A DNA stretch of 64,000 nt from Macellibacteroides fermentans (lineage in GTDB: Bacteria; Bacteroidota; Bacteroidia; Bacteroidales; Tannerellaceae), in NCBI RefSeq assembly GCF_013409575.1, contig NZ_JACCCY010000005.1, positions 1-64,000 of the forward strand, in the 5' to 3' direction. The translations under genes were made by a program, and so were the position numbers. How positions within the stretch are numbered: position 1 is the stretch's first letter; every line of letters starts with the position of its first letter. Shown in pieces: positions 8,888 to 17,132 of the stretch. The notes below the pieces were generated by a model. The model saw only the letters and a program-made list of their open reading frames with translations. It had not been told where the DNA came from and searched no databases.

Positions 8888-11365
8888 ATGAATAAATTAA
8901 TTGCAGGGCTGTGCTTTTTAGGGTGTTTCTCGTTCAATGTGCATGCAATCCATACCGGGCGAATTTTTGTAGACTCAAATAGAAATGGAATTTTTGATAG
9001 AGGAGAAAAACCTCTAAAGGGGGTGAGTGTGTCTGATGGATTGAATGTGGTGAAATCAGGAGCTGATGGTTCGTTTTCATTATCAGGTCATTCAAAAGAA
9101 CGTTTTATATTTATCACCACGCCATCAGGTTACCGAAGCGATAATAAACATTATCGGAAGATTGCCGACCATAAAGGTAATTTCGATTTTGGCTTGCAGG
9201 TGAATAATGATAGAATTAAAAAAGATGGGAGTCATAAATTTGTCCATATTTCGGATACAGAAATTTTTAATACAGAAAATAACGAAGGCTGGGCCGGTAA
9301 TATACGCGATTACGCTGCGAACGAAAAGGTAGCCTTTATTATTCATACCGGAGATATTTGCTACGACAACGGATTGAAAAATCATATTCGGTTGATGAAT
9401 ACAGCAAATATGGACTGTCCGATGTTTTATTGTATCGGCAATCACGATCTGGTGAAAGGAGCTTACGGCGAAGAATTGTTTGAAAGTTTGTATGGACCGG
9501 TTTATTATTCGTTCGACATGGGGAACGTTCACTATATTGTTACTCCTATGCTTGGGGGCGATTATACGCCCGGATACAAAAAAGAAGATGTCTATCGCTG
9601 GATGAAGAATGATTTAGCATTGGTTCGTAAAGATAAGTCGGTCATGGTTTTTAATCATGATTTGCTTACGAATAAAGACCAATTTATTTATGGAATCAAT
9701 GATAAAGAATTTATTAATCTGAATGAGCATAACCTTAAAGCATGGCTTTTTGGTCACTGGCATATCAATTACATCAAAAAACAGGGCGAAGTGTATGCGG
9801 TTTCAACGGCAGCTTTAGACAAAGGGGGGATTGATCATTCCACTTCGGCTTTTCGTGTGATGCATGTAGATGGAAAGGGTGATTTTGTTTCAGAACTACG
9901 ATATACGTATCTGGATAAATTAATTAAAATTGCATCATTGGGGAATGGTTACCCTTCTTTATATCCATCAGGTTCAATACCTTTGTCTGTTAATGCTTAT
10001 TCAACTGTATCTCCTGTTAAAGAAGTTTCCTACACTTATTCGATTGACGGTAAAGGGGAGAGTGCTCCCAAGCACCTTAAAAAACAGACAGATTGGAGTT
10101 GGTATGGTCAACTTTCATTGTCGGAGTTGAAGGATAGTCACGATATAACAGTTCGGGTAAAGTCTCTCTTCAGCAATGGAGAGAAAGCAGAAACAGAAGA
10201 AAGCTTTAGATATTCTCCAATAAATAGAAATCAGGTAAAGTTTGGTAAGGACTGGAATAACCTGTTGGGAAATGCAGAGCATATTGGTATTGCTTCAGAC
10301 ACATTGGTTCCTCCCTTGTCTTTGGCCTGGATTAAAAATGTGGGGGCCACTATTTTTATGTCCTCACCTCTTATCTACGAAGGAAATGTATACATTGCTT
10401 CCGTAGACGAAAACTTGCTTGGAGAAGGAGTCGTTTTTGCTTTAAACGGATTAACGGGAGATATTAAATGGAAGTGTTCGGTCCGGAATTCGATAAAGAA
10501 CACCATCGTTGCTTCAAACGGACTTATAATGGCCCAAGATGTGGAAGGTTATTTATATGGTATTGATGCTTTTTCGGGAGTTATAAAGTGGGAAAAAAAG
10601 CTTAATGTAAATAATTTGCCAGCACTGATTGAGGGTTTAGTTGTATCTAAAGGCATCGTTTATGCAGGTACGGGTTTGGGCCTGTGTGCTGTAGATTCCG
10701 AAACAGGAAAAACAGTATGGTCCAATACAGACTGGAAACAAAGAGAAGGCGCTACTTCTACATGGACAGTTGGAGGAAATGTATTGATTACGGGTACACA
10801 ATGGGGTGCTCTTTATGGTAATGATATTTCGACCGGAAAATTGCTGTGGATGAATTCGCAAAACGGACTTAGCGACCGCGGTGCTTCACCTGCTATACAA
10901 GATGGGTTGTTATACATTATTTCTCGTAATTCATTTTTTATTTTGGACGCGAAAAGCGGGAAAGTTGTAGTTCGGAAAGATCTATCTGTTAAAGTTGATG
11001 TAACTTCTACTCCTCTGGTAACGGATAAAGAAGTGATCTTCGGTACTTCTCAATCGGGCTTGATTGCTCTGGATCGCGAAACTCTGGAGCATAAATGGAC
11101 ATTCAAAACCGAAGCTTCTTTGGTATATACAGCTCCATATACCCGAAGTCCTTCTGCTTCTATAGAAACAAGCCCGGTATTGTCGGGTAATACTGTTTAT
11201 TTCGGAGCTTCGGATGGAACAATTTATGGAGTAGATAAAGAGAGTGGTAAATTAATATGGAAACACATAACAGGTGCACCCGTTTTTGCTACTGTAGCCA
11301 TATCTGGAAATTCACTGATTGCAGCCGACTTTTCCGGAAATGTATATGCCTTTACTGCTAAATGA
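8888..11365 (+). CDS. Calcineurin-like metallophosphoesterase fused to a PQQ-type beta-propeller
   Basis: Exported two-part protein of 825 residues. A signal peptide (1-20, ending NVHA) precedes a SdrD-B/MetallophosN-like beta domain (about 24-105, VDSNRNGIFDRGEKPLKGV), then a metallophosphatase domain (about 117-340) with SDTE (123-126), GDICYD (155-160), GNHD (184-187), FNHDLL and GHWHIN. The first metal motif reads D-T-E instead of the commoner D-x-H or D-x-Q. From about residue 455 to the end are repeated PQQ/quinoprotein-like blades (GDIKWKC, GVIKWEKK, GKTVWSN, GKLLWMN, GKLIWKH). Its start is 17 bases after the phosphodiesterase stop, so the two are co-transcribed. The propeller may bind substrate; no quinone-dehydrogenase catalytic domain is evident. 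Confidence 0.88.
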   Translation: MNKLIAGLCFLGCFSFNVHAIHTGRIFVDSNRNGIFDRGEKPLKGVSVSDGLNVVKSGADGSFSLSGHSKERFIFITTPSGYRSDNKHYRKIADHKGNFDFGLQVNNDRIKKDGSHKFVHISDTEIFNTENNEGWAGNIRDYAANEKVAFIIHTGDICYDNGLKNHIRLMNTANMDCPMFYCIGNHDLVKGAYGEELFESLYGPVYYSFDMGNVHYIVTPMLGGDYTPGYKKEDVYRWMKNDLALVRKDKSVMVFNHDLLTNKDQFIYGINDKEFINLNEHNLKAWLFGHWHINYIKKQGEVYAVSTAALDKGGIDHSTSAFRVMHVDGKGDFVSELRYTYLDKLIKIASLGNGYPSLYPSGSIPLSVNAYSTVSPVKEVSYTYSIDGKGESAPKHLKKQTDWSWYGQLSLSELKDSHDITVRVKSLFSNGEKAETEESFRYSPINRNQVKFGKDWNNLLGNAEHIGIASDTLVPPLSLAWIKNVGATIFMSSPLIYEGNVYIASVDENLLGEGVVFALNGLTGDIKWKCSVRNSIKNTIVASNGLIMAQDVEGYLYGIDAFSGVIKWEKKLNVNNLPALIEGLVVSKGIVYAGTGLGLCAVDSETGKTVWSNTDWKQREGATSTWTVGGNVLITGTQWGALYGNDISTGKLLWMNSQNGLSDRGASPAIQDGLLYIISRNSFFILDAKSGKVVVRKDLSVKVDVTSTPLVTDKEVIFGTSQSGLIALDRETLEHKWTFKTEASLVYTAPYTRSPSASIETSPVLSGNTVYFGASDGTIYGVDKESGKLIWKHITGAPVFATVAISGNSLIAADFSGNVYAFTAK

Positions 11366-11404
11366 TAGACGGCCTAAACTAGGCTATTAAAGAATATATG
11401 TAAT

Positions 11405-11445
11405 AATATGGGACTTTGGGTTGAAAATACCTTTTGTCCCGTATT
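11405..11445. terminator. Bidirectional terminator between convergent genes
   Basis: AATATGGGAC (11405-11414) pairs with GTCCCGTATT (11436-11445) with one mismatch, flanked by T-rich sequence to the right. It lies between the end of the metallophosphoesterase gene and the end of the minus-strand sigma gene. Confidence 0.6.
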
Positions 11446-11471
11446 TTCTGTTTAATATGCCGACTTATTTT

Positions 11472-12023
11472 TTAAAATAAAAAAGCGGCAAACAGCAGGT
11501 AGTCTTTCAGCTTTATACGGAGGATTTTGAGCGATTGGGTGATCCTGTATTCTACGGTTTTGACCGATACGCCTTGCATGGCTGCGATCTGGACGTTGGT
11601 CTGCTCGCCAAAGCGGCTCAATGTGAATGTCTCTTTATAATTTTCGGGTAAATCATTGATTGCTTTTTCAATCTGTTCCGTCAGATCGTTTATAAGGTAG
11701 TAGTCGGGATCTTCAAACTGGTCTTTTAATTTCTCGTAGATGGAGGAGTGAACTTGCTCGTGGTACTGGTTTTTTTTAATAAAATTAAGACAACGATGTT
11801 TGGTTGCAGTGAATAAATAGGACTTAAGTGAGCTTTCAATTATAATTGATTCTCTGGTTTCCCAGATGTAAAGCATCAGCTCCTGAACTAATTCTTCGGC
11901 ATCATCGTCCGAAATATACTGAGAGGCAAATTCGCAGAGAGGGGAGTAATACGTTATAAACAGCTGTTTATAAGCATCATTGTTTCCTCTTCTCAGCTCA
12001 TCAAGCAATGCAGATTCGTCCAT
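11472..12023 (-). CDS. ECF sigma-70 factor (FecI-like), module 2, divergent from its fecR
   Basis: Sigma factor of 183 residues. Region 2 is at about 20-85 (YYSPLCEFASQYISDDDAEELVQELM, LYIWETRE) and region 4 at about 120-175 with the helix-turn-helix FGEQTNVQIAAMQGVSVKTVEYRI. Unlike the three other sigma genes in the window, it is transcribed away from its presumed fecR (12185) across a 161-base shared region. It therefore has its own promoter (a TACCTTTG box at 12070-12077) and is not co-transcribed with the anti-sigma gene. Pairing with FecR at 12185 is inferred from proximity. Confidence 0.92.
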   Translation of the reverse strand: MDESALLDELRRGNNDAYKQLFITYYSPLCEFASQYISDDDAEELVQELMLYIWETRESIIIESSLKSYLFTATKHRCLNFIKKNQYHEQVHSSIYEKLKDQFEDPDYYLINDLTEQIEKAINDLPENYKETFTLSRFGEQTNVQIAAMQGVSVKTVEYRITQSLKILRIKLKDYLLFAAFLF

Positions 12024-12069
12024 TCAAATAACATTCAGATTATAAATCCCTCTTTACCAACCTTGGATG

Positions 12070-12077
12070 CAAAGGTA
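12070..12077 (-). promoter_or_regulatory. -7 box for the module 2 sigma gene
   Basis: On the minus strand the sequence reads TACCTTTG, a full match to TAnnTTTG, 46 bases before the sigma ATG. A weak TTGA occurs about 18 bases further upstream in place of the TTTG -33 element. Confidence 0.5.
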
Positions 12078-12184
12078 TAATTTTATTGCGAAATATCAAT
12101 ATTGAAAATAATGTGAAAAATTTTATTTTTATGTTTAGGGTATAGCCCCTTATAAATTGTCTTATAAACAGTAACAGCAAATAA

Positions 12185-13240
12185 ATGGTGGAATCAGATT
12201 TAATAGTTAATGAAAGAGAACCCAATGCATCTCTTTTACTCTCTTACATAAAGGGGAGAGCCTCTGCGTCCGAACGGAAGCAGGTGGAAGAGTGGATGGC
12301 GGAAAATGAAGAGAACGAGCAGGCGGTTCTTCAGCTTGGTCGCATTTATTTTGCTCAACGTACACATCAACGAATTGCCTCGCGTGATCCGCATGCCGCT
12401 TTCGAGTCTATGCAGAAGCGTAAGAAGGGCAGACAGGTCAAAATGTGGATCCAGCGGATTGCTGTTGCTGCAGCTTGCCTTACGGGGGTAGTGTTTATTA
12501 CGAAGCTGGCTACCAAAGTACAAAAACCGGCTCAACAGATTTCGCAGCTCATTACTGTAGAGGCCAATCCGGGGATGCGCACACACATTCATCTGCCGGA
12601 TGGTACTACTGCCTACCTTAATTCAAACAGTACACTTACCTATACTATTCCTTTCGACGAAAAAGAGCGTAGCGTCGCACTTAAGGGCGAAGCTTACTTT
12701 AAAGTTAGCCATAATGCAGAACAACCCTTTGTTGTAAGTGTGGCCGACGATAATATGCATATCCGTGTATTGGGTACCGAATTTAATGTGCAGGCCTACC
12801 AGGATGAAGAAAATATTCAGACAACCTTGGTAGAAGGCTCTGTAAAATTGTTATATAAAAATGAGAGTGGTAAAATGGTTGAGCAGTCGTTGAAGCCTTC
12901 GGAAAAGGCCGACTTTAATCATCTATCCAAAAATATGATGGTTAAAACTGTGGATACAGAATTTGATACGGCGTGGATGGATGGCCGGCTTGTATTTAAG
13001 GATACACCGTTACCCGAAGTGCTGAAGAAATTATCTCATTTCTATAATGTGAAATTTGAAGTGACCGATCCTATAATCAGGAGTTACAATTTTACCGGAA
13101 CTTTTTCGAACCGGCAGTTGTCGCAGATTCTTGATTACCTGAAAATATCATCCAATATAAATTACACTATAAACCAGTCCGAGAAAGACGATAGTGAAGG
13201 TGTAAAGTATACAACGATCGTATTGAGAAAAAGAAGCTAA
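12185..13240 (+). CDS. FecR-family anti-sigma factor, module 2
   Basis: Anti-sigma regulator of 351 residues. Cytoplasmic N-terminus (about 1-85: SLLLSYIKGRASASERKQVE), one membrane helix near 90-108 (IAVAAACLTGVVFITKLA), periplasmic FecR domain with LPDGTTAYLNSNSTLTY, LKGEAYFKVSHN and VLGTEFNVQAY, and a C-terminal DUF4974-like region with LPEVLKKLSHFYNVKFEV and YNFTGTFSNRQLSQILDYL. It begins the fecR-susC-susD unit of this module, while the sigma gene is divergent. It should restrain that sigma factor until the STN domain of the next gene signals occupancy. Confidence 0.92.
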   Translation: MVESDLIVNEREPNASLLLSYIKGRASASERKQVEEWMAENEENEQAVLQLGRIYFAQRTHQRIASRDPHAAFESMQKRKKGRQVKMWIQRIAVAAACLTGVVFITKLATKVQKPAQQISQLITVEANPGMRTHIHLPDGTTAYLNSNSTLTYTIPFDEKERSVALKGEAYFKVSHNAEQPFVVSVADDNMHIRVLGTEFNVQAYQDEENIQTTLVEGSVKLLYKNESGKMVEQSLKPSEKADFNHLSKNMMVKTVDTEFDTAWMDGRLVFKDTPLPEVLKKLSHFYNVKFEVTDPIIRSYNFTGTFSNRQLSQILDYLKISSNINYTINQSEKDDSEGVKYTTIVLRKRS

Positions 13241-13309
13241 TTATAAATCGTATAACTAAATAAAACAGTCTGCCTATGTAGAATACACATGATTAAACCA
13301 GACCGTGAT

Positions 13310-13407
13310 AAAAAAAATACGGAAAGACGTTACCAGCATCTTCCCGTACTAAAAATATCACAAACAGGTCGTTCACTTGCTTATGAAATATTTTTACAAA
13401 TCTAAAT
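13310..13407 (-). ncRNA. Predicted cis-antisense small RNA in the fecR-susC leader, module 2
   Basis: On the minus strand the stem at 13348-13339 / 13327-13318 (TACGGGAAGA with TCTTTCCGTA, 11-base loop) is fully paired with one G-U wobble and is followed by an eight-T run (complement of 13310-13317). The plus-strand version has an A-C mismatch. A further GTGATA/TATCAC stem (13305-13310 and 13356-13361) encloses it. The minus-strand -7 box TATTTTTG (complement of 13414-13421) overlaps the susC start codon, with ATTG at the -33 position at 20-base spacing. Predicted length about 98 nt. This is the best supported of the four leader RNAs; expression is inferred. Confidence 0.6.
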
Positions 13408-13420
13408 CACTTACAAAAAT

Positions 13421-16400
13421 ATGAGAAAGAAATTTCATATACAATCGGTTCGTGCATTTTCTGATTCTTTCAGAATGCCTCCCAAAATAACAAAAGTCAT
13501 GAAGATAGCTTTAGTTCTTCTTTGCTTATCCATTAATGCGGCTTTCGCAGCAGGGTCATACGCACAAAATACGGCTTTAACAATCAATATGTCAGAACAG
13601 ACGGTAGCGAATGTTTTGGAAACAATTGAAAATCAGTCGGATTTTAACTTTTTTTATAACAGCAAGCTTGTAAACGTTAATCGTAAGGTTTCTGTAAATG
13701 CAACAAACAAGGATGTATTTGCCATTCTGGATCAGCTGTTCAAAGGAACAGATGTTGCTTACAAGGTAGTTGACAAAGATGTAATCCTTACAAAAGTAGC
13801 AAACGTTCCTCAGGCTGGTAACAAGGTTACAGGTACTATCTCAGATGCGATGGGTCCTGTTACAGGAGCTTCTGTTATTGTGAAAGGTACTACCAATGGA
13901 ACGATTAGTGATATCAACGGTAATTATTCATTGGATGTAGCTAATGGTCAGACTATTCAGATCTCTTTTATCGGTTATACAACACAAGAGATTCGCTATA
14001 CAGGTCAGCCGGTTCTTAACGTAAAACTTGTTGAAGATACAAAAGTATTGGACGAAGTTGTTGTTACCGCTTTAGGTATGAAGCGTGAGCAAAAAGCGTT
14101 GGGTTATGCTGTAACCGAACTTAAGGGCGACGATTTGAAGAACAATACTATCAACCCGGTTGCTTCATTGCAAGGTAAGGTTGCCGGTGTTGAAATCAGC
14201 GGTTCAGACGGTGGTATGTTCGGTTCTACTAAGATTCAGATTCGTGGTGCTTCAACGTTGAAGGGCAACAATCAGCCAATCTATGTTGTAGACGGTGTAA
14301 TTCTTGACAACTCAACCGGTAGTGTTGGTGATGCCGACTGGTCTGCAAACGCAGGTGACTACGGTAACGAATTGAAGAACCTTAACCCGGACGATTTCGA
14401 AACAGTTTCTGTTTTGAAGGGTGCGGCTGCAACGGCTCTTTATGGTTCACGTGGTTTGAACGGTGCGGTAGTTATCACAACTAAAGGTGGTGGTAAATCA
14501 AAAGGTTTCGGTGTAAACTTCTCTCAGACAATCGGTATCGACCATGTATTCGCTACACCAGACCTGCAGAATATCTATGGTGAAGGTGCAATGGCCGGTT
14601 ATGTTGACTACGGACAGAAAGATGCAAACGGTAACTATTACAAGTTTGACAACCTGGGTCAGTTTGTTTTGAACTCACAGGGCAAGCACACGTTGATCGA
14701 TACTTGGGGTATGTCTTACGGACCTAAGTTTGACGGTAGCGAAATTGAATTGTACGACAAGACAATCGGTACCTACAGCCCTCAGAAGAACAACTTTAAG
14801 GATATGTACGACCTTGGTTTCAACAGTAACACCAACGTTTCTGTACAGGGTGGTAACGACAAAACTTCTTACTTCTCTTCTTTGTCATATAAGTATGCAG
14901 AAGGAACATTGCCAAACAACTCATTCGACCGTTTGTCTTTGTTGGTGAAGGCTACACACAAAATCAGCGACATCGTTGATATCGCAGGATCTGTAAGCTT
15001 TGCCAATTCAAGACCCCGTAATGCACAGCCTAACATTGGTGAAGGTTTTGCAAGCGGAACATTCAACCGTTCATATAATCCGGATCAGTACAGAAACAAA
15101 TACTTAGGCGAACACGGTGGTTTGGCAAGCACAAACTATGGTGATACTTATGGTAGTGTACCTGGAAAAGGTACCTGGTTTGGTATTTACGAAAACGAAT
15201 ACACCCAGAAGGAAACAGCTGTTCGTCCCATGTTGGAAGTGAACGTAAAAATGGCCGATTGGGTTCGTTTCAAGGCAGAAGCCAACATGAACTACTACTA
15301 TAACCGTGCCGAAGGCAAGGAGCTGGGTGAGGGTTATGCCAATGAAGGGGGTAGCTATAAACTGTCTCAGCTAACAAAAGAGCAGACTACAGTTGCGGGT
15401 ACTTTTACTTTCAACAAACCGGTGAACGATTTCAACGTGGGTGGTTTCATTCGTGGTGAATACTACAATAACTTTGTTCAGACTTTGGCAGTAAAGACAG
15501 AAGGTGGTCTTATCGTACCGGGTCAGTACTTCTTAAGTAACAGTAAAAACCCTGTTTCTACTGGTGATTCTAAAATTTCCGGAACCAAGCAGATGTTATC
15601 TGCCGTATTTGCAGCAAACGTATCTTGGAAAAATCAATTGTTCCTGGATGTAACAGGTCGTAACGACTGGTCTTCTGCATTGGTTTACAGCAACCGTTCT
15701 GGTAACTATTCATACTTCTATCCTTCGGTTTCTGGTTCTTGGTTGTTGAGCGAAACCTTCGAAATGCCGGAATGGATTTCATTGGGTAAAGTGCGTGCTT
15801 CATGGGCGCAGGTAGGTAACGATACTCAATCGTACTACATTAACCAAGGTTATACTTTGGGAACTACTCTGCAGAGCAACGGAAGCATCTATGACTTGTC
15901 TGTTCCTACAAAAGCGTACGATCCAAGTTTGAAACCGGAACGTAAGAATGCATGGGAAGTAGGTATCGACTGGCGTTTCCTTGACAGCCGTGTGAACATC
16001 GATGCTACCTATTATAAAGAAAACACCAAGGATCAGATTATGGATATCTCTGTTCCAAGTGTATCTGGTATCAAACAACAGTTGATCAACGCTGGTAACA
16101 TCCAGAACCAGGGTGTGGAAATTGCATTGAACACAATCCCCTTCCGTAACAAAGATTGGGAATGGAATTTAGATTTCACCTATACAAAGAACGAAAACAA
16201 GGTAATCGAACTTCACCCTAATGTGGCAAATTACATTGCTTTGCGTGGTGATGTTGCTTATGGTAACTATCGTATCGGTTCTGTTGCCCAGGTGGGTGGT
16301 GCTTACGGTTTGTTGTTGACAGACTCGAAACCAGCTGTAGACAAAGCTACAGGAAAGAAAATCTTACGTTTCACAAATACGGGTCGTGCTGCTTATTATG

Positions 16401-17092
16401 CACGTAGCGGTAAAATTGAAGAGATCGGATCATTGACTCCAGACTTCCTGGGTTCTGTATCAACAGGTCTTCGTTATAAGAACATAAGCATGCGTGCTGC
16501 ATTGGATATGCGTTTTGGTGGTTACGTAGCATCTTACAACAACCGTTACGGTATGGCTTACGGATACACAGAAACATCCTTAAGATACCGTGATGCTGAA
16601 CACGGTGGTATAACTTGGACCAGTAAATATGATGGCAAGACTTACAGCGATGGTGTAATTCCTGATGGTATTTTTGCTGCCGGTACAATGATTACTCAAC
16701 CTAACGGTTCTTCTGTAAACGTAGGAGGTATGACTTACGAAGCAGCTATGGCTGAAGGTTATGTAGAACCTTCACACGCTTCTGGTTACCATTACTTCAA
16801 CAACAGTTGGGGTCAGGGTACTATCAACGACGATTGGGTAACAAAGTTAAATTATATCGCATTGCGCGAAATCTCTTTCGGATACAGTGTTCCTCAGACT
16901 TTTGCAAACAAATTGGGCGCTAAGAGCATGAACCTGGCTTTGTCTGCACGTAACCTTGGTTACCTGTACAACACAATGCCTAACAATGTAAATCCTGAAG
17001 GTGTTCGTGGTAACGATGCAACTGAATTCCGCGAGCGTTCATTCAGCCCGTATACTGCTAACTACATGTTTACTATTAATGTAGGCTTCTAA
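13421..17092 (+). CDS. SusC-like TonB-dependent receptor with STN domain, module 2
   Basis: Outer-membrane transporter of 1223 residues. A long N-terminal extension precedes a signal peptide probably beginning at MKIALVLL and ending GSYAQ (about residue 49). Then an STN domain (about 53-125), a carboxypeptidase-regulatory-like domain (GTISDAMGPVTGASVIVKGT onward), the signature DEVVVTALGMKREQ, the plug with LKGAAATALYGSRGLNGAVV, and the barrel ending TINVGF. Codon use strongly favours GGT, CGT, AAC, GAC and ATC, unlike the AT-rich codons of modules 1, 3 and 4, which suggests selection for high expression. Its susD partner follows after 40 bases. No degradative enzyme is adjacent, so the ligand is unknown. 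Confidence 0.95.
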   Translation: MRKKFHIQSVRAFSDSFRMPPKITKVMKIALVLLCLSINAAFAAGSYAQNTALTINMSEQTVANVLETIENQSDFNFFYNSKLVNVNRKVSVNATNKDVFAILDQLFKGTDVAYKVVDKDVILTKVANVPQAGNKVTGTISDAMGPVTGASVIVKGTTNGTISDINGNYSLDVANGQTIQISFIGYTTQEIRYTGQPVLNVKLVEDTKVLDEVVVTALGMKREQKALGYAVTELKGDDLKNNTINPVASLQGKVAGVEISGSDGGMFGSTKIQIRGASTLKGNNQPIYVVDGVILDNSTGSVGDADWSANAGDYGNELKNLNPDDFETVSVLKGAAATALYGSRGLNGAVVITTKGGGKSKGFGVNFSQTIGIDHVFATPDLQNIYGEGAMAGYVDYGQKDANGNYYKFDNLGQFVLNSQGKHTLIDTWGMSYGPKFDGSEIELYDKTIGTYSPQKNNFKDMYDLGFNSNTNVSVQGGNDKTSYFSSLSYKYAEGTLPNNSFDRLSLLVKATHKISDIVDIAGSVSFANSRPRNAQPNIGEGFASGTFNRSYNPDQYRNKYLGEHGGLASTNYGDTYGSVPGKGTWFGIYENEYTQKETAVRPMLEVNVKMADWVRFKAEANMNYYYNRAEGKELGEGYANEGGSYKLSQLTKEQTTVAGTFTFNKPVNDFNVGGFIRGEYYNNFVQTLAVKTEGGLIVPGQYFLSNSKNPVSTGDSKISGTKQMLSAVFAANVSWKNQLFLDVTGRNDWSSALVYSNRSGNYSYFYPSVSGSWLLSETFEMPEWISLGKVRASWAQVGNDTQSYYINQGYTLGTTLQSNGSIYDLSVPTKAYDPSLKPERKNAWEVGIDWRFLDSRVNIDATYYKENTKDQIMDISVPSVSGIKQQLINAGNIQNQGVEIALNTIPFRNKDWEWNLDFTYTKNENKVIELHPNVANYIALRGDVAYGNYRIGSVAQVGGAYGLLLTDSKPAVDKATGKKILRFTNTGRAAYYARSGKIEEIGSLTPDFLGSVSTGLRYKNISMRAALDMRFGGYVASYNNRYGMAYGYTETSLRYRDAEHGGITWTSKYDGKTYSDGVIPDGIFAAGTMITQPNGSSVNVGGMTYEAAMAEGYVEPSHASGYHYFNNSWGQGTINDDWVTKLNYIALREISFGYSVPQTFANKLGAKSMNLALSARNLGYLYNTMPNNVNPEGVRGNDATEFRERSFSPYTANYMFTINVGF

Positions 17093-17132
17093 TTTAAGAT
17101 TTTAAAGGTATAATTTAAAACAAATAAAAAAG

